DNA of 64,000 bases from JBLEFH01 sp047345645 (GCA_047345645.1 JBLEFH010000007.1), one strand, 5' to 3'; positions 1 through 8,212 are shown, numbered from the stretch's first letter. Numbers and translations: made by a program. Notes: a model not told the origin generated them from the letters alone.

Positions 1-823
1 CCAGCTTCTCGATCAGCGTGTTCATCGAGGCGCGCACGGCGCGGGTCATTTCCGCTGCGCCGCCCTCGTTGAGCATGGCGTAGGAGACGCGGGACATGAG
101 GTCTTCGCCGAAGCGGATTTGCGGGTTCATGATGCCCGCCGAGGCCAGCACCGCGCCGGTGCTCAGATCGCAGAGATGGGCCGCGATGGTGGTCGAGCCG
201 AGATCGACCGCGAGGCCGTAGAGATGCGGCGCGTCATGGCCGGGCAGAATGTCGATGAGATCCGCGCCATGGGTGAGGGCGGTCAGGTCTGCGGGCTTGT
301 CGGTGGCAGGGAGTTTGGTGAGCAAAGCCAGCGGGATCCGCAGATCGGGCGCGCCGAGCGCAAGGCGCAGACGTTCGGCCGCGCCGGTCGGATCATCCAT
401 GTTCGCCGCCGGGAGCGTGACGGGATGCGCCTTGAGGACCGGATCGAGCGTGATGTCGCGAACCGTCGCATCCTTGCGGACGATCTGCTGGTGCATCTGG
501 CTCTCCGCGGGCACGTCGATCACCACATCGCTCTGCACCGTCGCCTGACAGCCAAGCCGCCGCCCCGGTTTCAGCCCGCGCTTTTCATCATAACGCGCTT
601 CGACCTTGTTCCATGGCGACAGCGCGTCTTTCTCGACCGTCACCCCATGTTTGGGAAACTGGCCGAAAGAGGGCTCCACCTGACATTTGGAACAGATGCC
701 ACGCCCGCCGCACACGCTGTCGAGATCGACGCCAAGTTTGCGCGCGGCGGTCAGCACAGGGGTGCCGACCGGGAAGCGCCCGCGCTTGCCCGAGGGGGTG
801 AAAATGACGAGCGGGTCAGCCAC
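1..823 (-). CDS. Ferredoxin/ASKHA-domain corrinoid activation protein (RACo/RamA-like), 3' end cut by window
   Basis: Partial: the gene reads leftward out of the window, so about 274 N-terminal residues are visible. The N-terminus is a plant-type 2Fe-2S ferredoxin domain (VCGGRGICSKCQ, then a fourth Cys in RLGCQATV), followed by a linker and the start of an ASKHA/DUF4445 domain (AVDLGSTTIAAHL phosphate-binding loop). Family knowledge: such proteins use an Fe-S cluster and ATP to re-reduce inactive Co(II) corrinoid to Co(I) in methyl-transfer systems. The neighbouring pterin-binding methyltransferase supports that role. I chose the GTG at 823, which overlaps the upstream stop by 8 bases (GTGGCTGA). 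GTG codons further upstream in frame are possible because no ATG is near. It is the third gene of a leftward operon starting at 2032. Confidence 0.85.
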   Translation of the reverse strand, partial: MADPLVIFTPSGKRGRFPVGTPVLTAARKLGVDLDSVCGGRGICSKCQVEPSFGQFPKHGVTVEKDALSPWNKVEARYDEKRGLKPGRRLGCQATVQSDVVIDVPAESQMHQQIVRKDATVRDITLDPVLKAHPVTLPAANMDDPTGAAERLRLALGAPDLRIPLALLTKLPATDKPADLTALTHGADLIDILPGHDAPHLYGLAVDLGSTTIAAHLCDLSTGAVLASAGIMNPQIRFGEDLMSRVSYAMLNEGGAAEMTRAVRASMNTLIEKL

Positions 824-1739
824 GGCGACGCCGACGACCCTCACGCCCGCCGCGGCCACGCGCACCCGCTTCGCCGGGCGCCTTGTTGGCGGAGATCCAG
901 CCCGCGCCATGGGCGTCCTGGTTGAGCAGGAGATTGGCAGCGCGCACGGCGTTCATCTCGTTTTCATGAAGCGGGTTCATGATGGCGGAGGTCATCCCGG
1001 CGGTCATCGCCATGGGCAGGAAGGCCGCGTTGATGCCGCTGCGGTTCGGCAGGCCGAAGGACACGTTGGACGCGCCGCAAGTGGTGTTCACGCCAAGCTC
1101 CGCGCGCAGACGGTTGACGAGGGCGAAAACCTGTTGGCCCGCCGTCGCCATCGCGCCAATCGGCATGACAAGCGGATCCACGACGATATCGCTCGCCGGG
1201 ATGCCGTGATCGGCGGCGCGTTCGACGATTTTCTTGGCGACCGCGAAACGCACATCAGGGTCTTCGGAAATTCCGGTATCGTCATTGGAGATCGCGACCA
1301 CCGGCACCTTGTATTTCGCAATGAGCGGCAGCACGAGTTCGAGACGCTCTTCCTCGCCGGTCACGGAATTGACCAGTGGACGGCCCTCGCAGACCTCAAG
1401 ACCGGCTTTCAGCGCTTCGGGCACCGAAGAGTCGATGCAGAGCGGCACATCCACAAGGGACTGAACGCGCTGGATCATTTCGCGCATCAACGGCGGCTCG
1501 GTCTCATTGGGGTTGGGGTTCGAGTTGTAGACCACGCCCGCATTCACATCGAGCACATTGGCTCCTGCGGCGACCTGCGCGGCGGCATCGGCCTCAACAG
1601 TAGAAAAATCGCCCGCCTCAAGCTCCGCCGCGAGTTTCTTGCGGCCTGTGGGGTTGATGCGCTCGCCAATGACGCAGAACGCCTCACCAAAGCCGATGAC
1701 AGCGGATTTCGTTTTCGATTCCAATACGGTGCGGGTCAT
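816..1739 (-). CDS. Methyltetrahydrofolate:corrinoid methyltransferase (pterin-binding domain)
   Basis: A 307-residue stand-alone pterin-binding (DHPS-like TIM-barrel) protein. Seen: FCVIGERINPTGRKKL near the N-terminus, DVNAGVVYNSNPNP, PLCIDSS, NSVTGEEERLE and GASNVSFGLPNR, all typical of methyl-THF-binding modules of MetH, AcsE and MtgA. It should carry the N5-methyl group of methyl-THF to a corrinoid protein. No corrinoid or homocysteine domain is fused, so partners must be elsewhere. The last ~18 residues are a Gly/Arg-rich basic tail (RGRGGREGRRRRRG), outside the barrel. It overlaps the upstream gene by ATGA and the downstream activation protein by 8 bases, implying coupled translation. 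Either methionine synthesis (split MetH) or demethylation of another methyl donor could be the pathway; metF next door favours the first. Confidence 0.85.
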   Translation of the reverse strand: MTRTVLESKTKSAVIGFGEAFCVIGERINPTGRKKLAAELEAGDFSTVEADAAAQVAAGANVLDVNAGVVYNSNPNPNETEPPLMREMIQRVQSLVDVPLCIDSSVPEALKAGLEVCEGRPLVNSVTGEEERLELVLPLIAKYKVPVVAISNDDTGISEDPDVRFAVAKKIVERAADHGIPASDIVVDPLVMPIGAMATAGQQVFALVNRLRAELGVNTTCGASNVSFGLPNRSGINAAFLPMAMTAGMTSAIMNPLHENEMNAVRAANLLLNQDAHGAGWISANKAPGEAGARGRGGREGRRRRRG

Positions 1740-2032
1740 TCTTCACGTCCTTCAGCGGCGATGAGAGTCTTCAGTCGCTCTTGGTCATATTCGGCTTCGA
1801 GCCGCGCGGCAACCTGATCCGCAATCTCGGCCGGATTGCCCTCGACGCTTTCCTTGGCCTTGCGCCATTCGGCCAAGTAGGCATCGCTGTCCCGCGCACC
1901 GGTTTTCATGGCGGCGCGGTCAATGGCCTGCTCGAACCGCTCCGTGAGCTGGCGCTTCTCGGCCTTGCGCCCGCGGCCCACCAGAACCTGCGCGGGAATA
2001 TCGCGCCAATAAACAATCGTCAGATCGGGCAT
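1736..2032 (-). CDS. Small virulence-factor family protein (PF13769-like), first gene of the methyl-transfer operon
   Basis: 98 residues beginning MPDLTIVYWRDIPAQVLVG, a pattern I recognise from the conserved 'virulence factor' domain family of alphaproteobacteria. The rest is a charged helical protein with no signal peptide or membrane segment. A longer in-frame start 4 codons upstream exists (MEPLMPD), but the family motif begins at the chosen Met. Function is not established. Its fixed position before the methyl-THF:corrinoid methyltransferase (ATGA overlap) suggests an accessory role in corrinoid methyl transfer rather than virulence. Leftward; it shares a divergent promoter region with metF. 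Confidence 0.75.
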   Translation of the reverse strand: MPDLTIVYWRDIPAQVLVGRGRKAEKRQLTERFEQAIDRAAMKTGARDSDAYLAEWRKAKESVEGNPAEIADQVAARLEAEYDQERLKTLIAAEGREE

Positions 2033-2072
2033 AAGGGGCTCCAATGGTCCGGGAATCTGGCGGCATTTCCCC

Positions 2073-2087
2073 TTTTGCAGCGCAAAA
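2073..2087. promoter_or_regulatory. Perfect inverted repeat TTTTGC-AGC-GCAAAA between divergent met genes
   Basis: A 6-bp perfect inverted repeat with a 3-base centre lies in the 122-bp gap between the leftward methyl-transfer operon (start 2032) and metF (start 2155). Position and symmetry suit an operator for a dimeric regulator acting on both directions. The regulator is unknown. Confidence 0.4.
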
Positions 2088-2154
2088 TGTCAAGGCGGGT
2101 GCATTGACAGGGGGCGCTCAAGAGGAAATATCGCCCTGAAGCAAAGGAGCCGAC

Positions 2155-3003
2155 ATGACCCCGAAAACCGACGAGACGAGCCTGTCCTTTGAATTTTTCC
2201 CGCCGCAGACCGATGCGGCGGAGGCGCGGTTGTGGAAGTCGGTGGTCCGTTTGGCGCCGCTCAACCCGCGGTTCGTGTCAGTCACGTATGGCGCGGGCGG
2301 CACGACGCGGGAGCGGACGACGCGGATCATCAAGGAACTGTCGCGCTATACCGAGCTCGACATTGCGGGCCATTTGACCTGCGTGGGCGCGACTAAGGAA
2401 GAGACGCTGGAGGTCGCGCGGGATTATTTGGCGGCGGGGGTCACGGGCATTGTGGCGCTGCGCGGTGATCCGCCCAAGGGCGCGGAAAAATGGGAACCGC
2501 ATCCGGGCGGGTTTGCCTCGGCGGCGGAGCTGGTGGCGGCGCTGCGCAGCCTTGGGCCGCTCGATATCGCGGTCGGCGGCTATCCCGAGAAACATCCCGA
2601 AGCGGCCTCGCTCGATGCGGATGTCGAGGCGCTGAAGATCAAGACCGATGCGGGCGCGACCCATGTCATCACGCAGTTCTTCTTCGACAATGAGGATTTT
2701 CTGCGTTTCCGCGACAAGGCGGCGGATGCGGGCATCACGGCGGAGATCATGCCGGGGCTGCTGACCATTGAAAACTTCACCAAATCTGCGGGCTTTGCGC
2801 GCAAATGCGGGGCGCGGATTCCGACATGGATGGAGACCCGTTTTGCAGGCCGCGAGACCGACCGGGATCTCTCGATCGCGACCACCGTGTCGCAGGCGGA
2901 AAAGCTGATGCGCGAGGGCGTCCGGCACCTTCATTTCTACACGCTCAACAACCCCGATCTGACCTGGGGCGTGGCGCGCGGGCTCGGATTTACCAAAGAT
3001 TGA
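2155..3003 (+). CDS. metF: 5,10-methylenetetrahydrofolate reductase
   Basis: 282 residues, the normal size for a bacterial MetF. It reduces methylene-THF to methyl-THF with a flavin, supplying the methyl group for methionine. Seen: LSFEFFPPQTDAAE at the N-terminus (E for acid chemistry), VTYGAGGTTRERT, HLTCVGATKEE, GIVALRGDPP, ATHVITQFFFDNEDFLRF and HFYTLNN near the end, all family hallmarks. An AAAGGAG ribosome-binding site lies 6 bases before ATG. Its product is the substrate of the divergently encoded methyltransferase, so the two units form one methyl-supply module around a shared promoter region. Confidence 0.95.
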   Translation: MTPKTDETSLSFEFFPPQTDAAEARLWKSVVRLAPLNPRFVSVTYGAGGTTRERTTRIIKELSRYTELDIAGHLTCVGATKEETLEVARDYLAAGVTGIVALRGDPPKGAEKWEPHPGGFASAAELVAALRSLGPLDIAVGGYPEKHPEAASLDADVEALKIKTDAGATHVITQFFFDNEDFLRFRDKAADAGITAEIMPGLLTIENFTKSAGFARKCGARIPTWMETRFAGRETDRDLSIATTVSQAEKLMREGVRHLHFYTLNNPDLTWGVARGLGFTKD

Positions 3004-3068
3004 AAGATGAGTAAGCCTCTGATTTAGAGCGCTTGAACCTTCCCCGTGAACGCCTTACTCTGATCTCA

Positions 3069-3083
3069 AACGCCATGGGCGTT
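3069..3083. repeat. Short hairpin AACGCC-ATG-GGCGTT in metF-ppx gap
   Basis: Six-base perfect stem with a three-base loop in the 101-bp gap after metF. There is no T-run, so this is not a clear terminator. It lies 22 bases before the ppx start and could be an operator or a leader structure. Confidence 0.3.
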
Positions 3084-3104
3084 AACGAAAGATGAGGTGC
3101 TGAG

Positions 3105-4211
3105 ATGGCACCGAGAGGTGACGGGGGACATGCCGAGCTGGCCCAGAGCTCGCGCAGGTCTCGCGCACAAAAAAAGAGAGTGCGGACGCGTTATGCCGCG
3201 CTGGATCTGGGCACAAACAGCTGTCGGATGCTGATCGCCGAGCCGGATGGCCGGGGGTTCAAGATCATCGACGCGTTTTCGAAATCCGTGCGTCTGGGTG
3301 AAGATCTGGAGCGAACGGGCTTTATCGGCCGCGACGCGCAAAACCGGACGGTTCAGGCGCTGCATGTCTGTGCCGGGAAGCTCAAGCGGGCCGGGGTCAC
3401 GAACCAGCGGCTGGTGGCGACGGAAGCCTGCCGCCGGGCCAAGAATGGCAAGGGATTTCTGCGCCGGGTCCAGAAGGAAACCGGGTTGCGGCTGGAGGTG
3501 ATCCGCCCGCAGGAAGAGGCGCGGCTTGCGGTGATTTCCTGCGGCTCGCTGGTCAGCCCGGAAAGCGAGCAGGTACTGGTCGTCGATATTGGCGGCGGCT
3601 CGACGGAGCTTGTTTGGGTGGACCTGTCGCATGTCGCGCCGGAAAAGCGCGTGAAGGCGATGCTGAAACTGCGCTTCTCGCGCCGCCATGTGCCGGGGCC
3701 CAATGAGGCGCGGCTGGTGGACTGGATTTCGGTGCCGCTTGGGGTCGCGACCCTTTTCGAGCGGTATAAAGACGTTGAGGATGACGGCGCGCGCTTCGCG
3801 CTGATGAGCTGGCTCTTTGAGGAGCATGTCGCGGATTTCGCGCCTTATGAGGATGGCGAGGAGCGGATCGGAAATGGCAAATTCCAGATCGTCGGCACCT
3901 CCGGCACGGTCACGACCGTCGGCGCGGCGCATCTCGGCCTCACCCGTTACGACCGCAAGCTGGTGGACGGGATGCAGATGACCGGCGACGAGATCGACGC
4001 GGTGGTGCGGGAATTCCTCGTGCTTGGCCCCGAAGGACGGCGGCGCGACCCGCGCATCGGTAAGGATCGGGTGGAACTGATCATGTCCGGCGCGGCGATC
4101 CTGCAAACGCTGCTGCGCCTCTGGCCGACCGATATGCTCTCGGTTGCGGATCGCGGTCTGCGCGAGGGCATGTTATTTTCGATGATGAACGCTGCGGGAG
4201 AACGCAAATGA
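3105..4211 (+). CDS. Ppx/GppA family phosphatase (exopolyphosphatase)
   Basis: 368 residues of the ASKHA-fold Ppx/GppA family. It hydrolyses terminal phosphates of polyphosphate and/or pppGpp in the cytoplasm. Seen: AALDLGTNSCRMLIAEP (phosphate loop 1), VLVVDIGGGSTELVWV (loop 2) and VGTSGTVTTVGAAH. The protein ends after the two N-terminal domains, lacking the HD-like C-terminal extension of E. coli Ppx, as is usual in alphaproteobacteria. The first ~30 residues are a basic tail (RRSRAQKKRVRTR), so a later start cannot be excluded. It overlaps rlmE by ATGA. Substrate preference cannot be told from sequence. Confidence 0.9.
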   Translation: MAPRGDGGHAELAQSSRRSRAQKKRVRTRYAALDLGTNSCRMLIAEPDGRGFKIIDAFSKSVRLGEDLERTGFIGRDAQNRTVQALHVCAGKLKRAGVTNQRLVATEACRRAKNGKGFLRRVQKETGLRLEVIRPQEEARLAVISCGSLVSPESEQVLVVDIGGGSTELVWVDLSHVAPEKRVKAMLKLRFSRRHVPGPNEARLVDWISVPLGVATLFERYKDVEDDGARFALMSWLFEEHVADFAPYEDGEERIGNGKFQIVGTSGTVTTVGAAHLGLTRYDRKLVDGMQMTGDEIDAVVREFLVLGPEGRRRDPRIGKDRVELIMSGAAILQTLLRLWPTDMLSVADRGLREGMLFSMMNAAGERK

Positions 4212-4948
4212 GCGAGAAAAAGACATCCGGCCGCGGGCAGCGCGATCTGTTTGTGAAGGTGAAGACCGCCAAGGGACGGAAGCTGTCCTCCACCCGCTGG
4301 CTGGAGCGGCAGTTGAACGATCCCTATGTGGCGCAAGCGAAGCGCGATGGTTTTCGCGGGCGTGCGGCCTACAAGATTCTGGATTTGAATGAGAAATTCG
4401 AATTTCTGAAGTCCGGCGCGCGGGTGGTGGATCTCGGCTGCGCTCCCGGTGGCTGGTGTCAGGTGGCCGTGCCGAAGATCAACGCGCTCGGGAAGCGAAG
4501 CTCGAAACAGGGAAAGATCGTCGGGATCGACATTCAGGAAGTCGAGCCGATTGAAGGGGCCGAGATTTACCAGCTCGATTTTCTTGAAGAAGGGGCGGAC
4601 GACAAGGTGAAGGCCTGGCTTGGCGGCCCGGCGGATGTGGTGATGAGCGACATGGCCGCTGCGTCATCGGGTCACAAGCAGACGGACCATTTGCGGATCA
4701 TCAACCTTGTGGAAGCCGCCGCCTATTTCGCCTTCGATGTGCTCGAAGAGGGCGGCACATTCGTTGCCAAAGTGCTGGCAGGCGGTGCGGAGCAGGGGCT
4801 TTTGTCGCTGCTCAAGCAGAATTTCGACAAGGTCCAGCATGTCAAACCGCCAAGCTCGCGCAAGGACAGCTCGGAAAAATTCGTCGTCGCGACCGGATTT
4901 CATGGCCGCAACCTGCCGCAAGGGCTTTCCATGGACGACCATCTGTGA
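4208..4948 (+). CDS. rlmE: 23S rRNA (uridine-2'-O)-methyltransferase RlmE/FtsJ
   Basis: 246 residues. It methylates the 2'-OH of U2552 in the 23S A-loop late in 50S assembly, using SAM. Seen: RGRAAYKILDLNEKF (first catalytic Lys), VVDLGCAPGGWCQ (SAM loop), VVMSDMAA (catalytic Asp), GGTFVAKVLAG (second Lys) and DSSEKFVVATGF (Glu): the K-D-K-E tetrad is complete. A basic N-terminal extension of about 35 residues precedes the fold. ATGA overlap with ppx means co-translation; guaB follows after a 39-base gap. Confidence 0.95.
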   Translation: MSEKKTSGRGQRDLFVKVKTAKGRKLSSTRWLERQLNDPYVAQAKRDGFRGRAAYKILDLNEKFEFLKSGARVVDLGCAPGGWCQVAVPKINALGKRSSKQGKIVGIDIQEVEPIEGAEIYQLDFLEEGADDKVKAWLGGPADVVMSDMAAASSGHKQTDHLRIINLVEAAAYFAFDVLEEGGTFVAKVLAGGAEQGLLSLLKQNFDKVQHVKPPSSRKDSSEKFVVATGFHGRNLPQGLSMDDHL

Positions 4949-4987
4949 AATAGGAAAGTGCCAATAACGAGCCAATCGGGGGACGAT

Positions 4988-6442
4988 ATGGATATTCGTG
5001 AGGCACTGACTTTCGACGATGTTTTGCTGGTTCCGGGGAAGAGCGAGGTCATGCCTTCGACGGCGGACACGCGCAGCCCGTTGACGGATAAGATCACGCT
5101 CAACATTCCGCTGATGTCCTCGGCGATGGACACGGTGACCGAGGCGGATATGGCGATTGCCATGGCGCAGGCGGGCGGGATCGGCGTGATCCACCGCAAC
5201 CTGTCGGTCGAGGAGCAGGCGCGGCAGGTGCGCCGGGTGAAACGGTTCGAGAGCGGTGTGGTCTATGATCCGAAAACCCTGCGCCCCAATGAGACGCTGG
5301 CGGACGCCAACCGTCTGAAAGAGCAGTATAAAATCAGCGGATTTCCGGTGGTGGATGACGAGAACCGCGTGGTCGGGATCGTCACCAATCGCGATATGCG
5401 GTTCGCGAGCGATGAGAGCACGCCGGTCCACACCATGATGACTTCGGACAACCTCGCGATCATGCGCGAGCCGGCGGACCCCAACGAGGCGCGCGAGATG
5501 ATGCGGGCGCGGCGGATCGAGAAGCTGCTCATCACCGATGCCGATGGTCGCCTGACGGGCCTTTTGACCTTGCGCGATCTGGAACAATCAGTGCTGAACC
5601 CCCATGCCTGCAAGGATGATCTGGGGCGTCTGCGCGTCGCGGCGGCGTCGACCACGGGGCCGTCCGGGTTTGAGCGCTCCATCGCGCTGGTCGATGCGGG
5701 CGTCGATATGGTGGTGATCGACACGGCGCATGGCCACTCGGCAGGGGTCGCCGACTCGGTGCGGGAGCTGCGCGCGGCGCGGCCCGAGATCACCATCGTC
5801 GCGGGCAATGTCGCAACCGCCGAGGCAACGCGGACGCTGATCGAGGCTGGCGCGGATGTGGTGAAGGTCGGCATCGGGCCGGGCAGCATTTGCACCACGC
5901 GGATCGTCGCCGGGGTGGGCGTGCCGCAGCTCACCGCCGTCAATGATTGCGCCATGGAAGCGGCCAAGACGGGCCATAAGGTGATCGCCGATGGCGGCAT
6001 TAAATTCTCCGGCGATTTTGCCAAGGCGATCGCGGCGGGCGCAGCGGTCACCATGGTCGGCTCCGTGCTGGCCGGGACCGACGAAGCGCCGGGCGAAATG
6101 ATCCTTTACCAAGGCCGCAGCTATAAATCCTATCGCGGCATGGGCTCTGTCGGCGCGATGGCGCGCGGCTCGGCGGATCGCTATTTCCAGAAAGAAGCGA
6201 GTTCCGACAAGCTGGTCCCCGAAGGCATCGAGGGTCAGGTGCCCTATAAAGGCGCGGTTGGCGCGGTGCTGCACCAACTCGTCGGGGGCCTGCGCGCGGC
6301 CATGGGCTATACCGGCAATGCGACCGTCGAGGCGATGAACACAGGCTGCAAATTCGTTCGGATCACCAATGCGGGGCTGTCCGAGAGCCATGTGCATGAT
6401 GTGACGATCACGCGCGAAGCGCCGAATTACCGCCGCGCGTAA
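4988..6442 (+). CDS. guaB: Inosine-5'-monophosphate dehydrogenase
   Basis: 484 residues. It oxidises IMP to XMP with NAD, the committed step to GMP. I start at MDIREALTFDDVLLVPG (ATG 4988, GGGGA 5 bases upstream) rather than the in-frame ATG 30 bases earlier, because family members begin here. Two CBS domains interrupt the TIM barrel (about residues 95-205). The catalytic loop GSICTTRIVAGVG carries the Cys thioimidate nucleophile, and the flap contains YRGMGSVGAM. Downstream lies a strong bidirectional terminator. Confidence 0.97.
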   Translation: MDIREALTFDDVLLVPGKSEVMPSTADTRSPLTDKITLNIPLMSSAMDTVTEADMAIAMAQAGGIGVIHRNLSVEEQARQVRRVKRFESGVVYDPKTLRPNETLADANRLKEQYKISGFPVVDDENRVVGIVTNRDMRFASDESTPVHTMMTSDNLAIMREPADPNEAREMMRARRIEKLLITDADGRLTGLLTLRDLEQSVLNPHACKDDLGRLRVAAASTTGPSGFERSIALVDAGVDMVVIDTAHGHSAGVADSVRELRAARPEITIVAGNVATAEATRTLIEAGADVVKVGIGPGSICTTRIVAGVGVPQLTAVNDCAMEAAKTGHKVIADGGIKFSGDFAKAIAAGAAVTMVGSVLAGTDEAPGEMILYQGRSYKSYRGMGSVGAMARGSADRYFQKEASSDKLVPEGIEGQVPYKGAVGAVLHQLVGGLRAAMGYTGNATVEAMNTGCKFVRITNAGLSESHVHDVTITREAPNYRRA

Positions 6443-6463
6443 AAGCGTTTGAAATCAAGAAAT

Positions 6464-6500
6464 ACGCCCGCGTTTCTCAAGTGGAGGAAGCGGGCGTTTT
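6464..6500. terminator. Bidirectional rho-independent terminator between guaB and aldo/keto reductase
   Basis: Stem ACGCCCGC (6464-6471) pairs with GCGGGCGT (6490-6497), with an 18-base loop followed by TTTT. It serves convergent guaB (+) and the reductase gene (-). Confidence 0.75.
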
Positions 6501-6521
6501 GATCTTAGTTTAAGACAGCGC

Positions 6522-7343
6522 TCAATCCCAATCTGGCGCGAAACCCGGCGAGATGATGCGGCCATCGGGACGCACGAGCGCGTCGATTTTCGCGATCTCT
6601 TCGTCGCTGAGCTTGATCTCCGCTGCCGCAAGGTTGCCCGCGAGGCGCTCCGGCGTGGCCGTTTTCGGCAGCACGACCGCGTTCGGTTTCGACAGGATCC
6701 AGGCGAGCGAGATCTGCGCGGGCGTCGCGTTATGATCCGCCGCGATTGCTTTCAGCGTCTCGTCCTTCATGACATTGCCGCGCGCGAGCGGGGAATAAGC
6801 CTCAAACGGAATATTCTTAGATTCCAGATGCTTCAGCAGCTTTTCCTGCGGAATGAAGGGATGCACCTCGACCTGATTGGCGGCGAGCGGCGTGTCGAGC
6901 GCGGCTTCGGCCTCATCGATCATGGCGATGGTGAAATTCGACACACCGCCATGGCGGACCTTGCCCGCCGCGACGAGGTCATTCATCGCGCCCATCGTGT
7001 CCGCAATCGGCACATCCTTGGACGGCCAATGCAGGAGCAGCAGGTCCACATAGTCGGTGCCAAGGCGGGACAGCGACTCGTCGAGCTTGGTTTTAAACGC
7101 GTCGGGCGCGAAATGGTCCGGGAAGATTTTCGTCGTCAGGAAAATCTGGTCGCGCGGCACATCGGACTGCGCGATCCCTTTGCCCACACCCGTTTCATTC
7201 TTGTAAACCTGCGCCGTGTCGATATGGCGATAGCCCTCGGCCAGCGCCGCCGACACGAGTTTCGCGGTCTCCTCATCAGGCAATTCGAAGGTGCCGAAAC
7301 CGATGGAGGGGATCTTCGCGGGTCCAATCAATTCAATGGACAT
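6522..7343 (-). CDS. Aldo/keto reductase (2,5-diketo-D-gluconate reductase-like)
   Basis: 273 residues, a single AKR TIM barrel. Seen: YRHIDTAQVYKNE with the catalytic Asp/Tyr, LLLHWPS with the catalytic His, and the C-terminal NADPH-binding VVLPKTATPERL. Closest in character to DkgA/DkgB (AKR5) enzymes, which reduce small aldehydes such as methylglyoxal and keto-sugars; the true substrate is unknown. An AGGAGCG ribosome-binding site precedes ATG 7343. Monocistronic; it ends at the guaB-shared terminator. Confidence 0.9.
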   Translation of the reverse strand: MSIELIGPAKIPSIGFGTFELPDEETAKLVSAALAEGYRHIDTAQVYKNETGVGKGIAQSDVPRDQIFLTTKIFPDHFAPDAFKTKLDESLSRLGTDYVDLLLLHWPSKDVPIADTMGAMNDLVAAGKVRHGGVSNFTIAMIDEAEAALDTPLAANQVEVHPFIPQEKLLKHLESKNIPFEAYSPLARGNVMKDETLKAIAADHNATPAQISLAWILSKPNAVVLPKTATPERLAGNLAAAEIKLSDEEIAKIDALVRPDGRIISPGFAPDWD

Positions 7344-7428
7344 AAGTCGCTCCTTTCACGTCTTTAGCGTTGGTTAACAGCTAGGCATCCTCAGCGCGGA
7401 ATAAAGGCATGTGCCAGATTTCAAGCGG

Positions 7429-8025
7429 TTAAGCGCCGAATTCAGGATCGTTTTCCGCCCGTTCGAGGATGAGGGGAATAACGATCTCCTCCTCATCATC
7501 GAGATGCTGGCGCAGCAGCGGATCGAAGCTTTTGAGCGCATCCGCAAGCGCATCGACCGCGTAGTGCTGATCGCTGGTCATCACGCCCTCGCTGCGGCCA
7601 AGGCGGCGCAGACTGTCCTCGGTCGTCGCGGCGAGATGGTCGAGACCGTCATGGATCAGGTGGTGATCGGCATCCAGCACCTCAAAAGCGCGGATCAGGC
7701 GCGGCTCAACCTGCTGAAAGACGGGAAAATAGTGATTGTCCTCCACCGAGTGATGCGCATCGAGACCGCTGAGCAGGCTGTAAAGATGGCGATGCAGCGC
7801 CGGACCGCTGTCATAGCTGGTCTCGCCGTCATTTTGCAGGCGCTCCAACTCAGCCGCGATCTTGCTGGCGATCTGGCGGAAATAGAGGTGATTGCCGAGC
7901 CAGATCTCGCCCGTGCCGAGCAGGCCGGGATGGCCCTGCCATGTGTCAGGTGGATGTTTTTGCGCGAGAAACAGCAGCTCTTCGGGCCAGCCATCCCGCG
8001 CGCCGAGGGTGAGAGTGTCGTCCAT
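7429..8025 (-). CDS. Hemerythrin/HHE-domain protein
   Basis: 198 residues, all helical, with metal-ligand patterns spaced as in HHE domains: GNHLYFRQ, HHSVEDNHYFP, DADHHLIHDGL and RQHLDDEEEIVIPLI. These would hold a di-iron centre binding O2 or NO or acting in nitrosative/oxidative stress repair; which one cannot be told. It has an unusual N-terminal part (MDDTLTLGARDGWPEELLF) before the first His. AAGGAG lies 7 bases before ATG. A possible 11-residue leader peptide gene lies upstream at 8077-8112. Confidence 0.8.
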   Translation of the reverse strand: MDDTLTLGARDGWPEELLFLAQKHPPDTWQGHPGLLGTGEIWLGNHLYFRQIASKIAAELERLQNDGETSYDSGPALHRHLYSLLSGLDAHHSVEDNHYFPVFQQVEPRLIRAFEVLDADHHLIHDGLDHLAATTEDSLRRLGRSEGVMTSDQHYAVDALADALKSFDPLLRQHLDDEEEIVIPLILERAENDPEFGA

Positions 8026-8076
8026 TTGGGGGCTCCTTGAAAGGGCGTTTGCACATAGATTGGCCGGTTTGAGCGA

Positions 8077-8112
8077 TCATGCAAGGGCAGGGTGTTCGGC
8101 AAGGGCGAACAT
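8077..8112 (-). other. Possible leader peptide ORF upstream of the hemerythrin gene (11 aa)
   Basis: ATG at 8112 preceded by AAGGAG at ideal spacing, encoding MFALAEHPALA and then TGA, 51 bases before the hemerythrin start on the same strand. The strong ribosome-binding site is the only support. It could be chance or a translated leader that controls the downstream gene. Confidence 0.25.
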
Positions 8113-8212
8113 GGGGTTCTCCTTCTGTCGGCTGGTTCGGAACATTGATCGAAGTTAGCTTCGGGTCAGACAGAATTTCCGGGCGTTACCGCCCCCAACA
8201 AAGGACGACACC

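Noticed and set aside
119..925. Long rightward frame over the methyl-transfer operon
   Set aside because: Antisense to the ferredoxin-ASKHA gene, rich in Arg/His with no domain pattern. A GC-bias shadow.
2045..2154. SAM or SAH riboswitch upstream of metF
   Set aside because: The gap is short and I could not recognise the conserved core of SAM-II, SAM/SAH or SAH aptamers; only the palindrome at 2073-2087 stands out.
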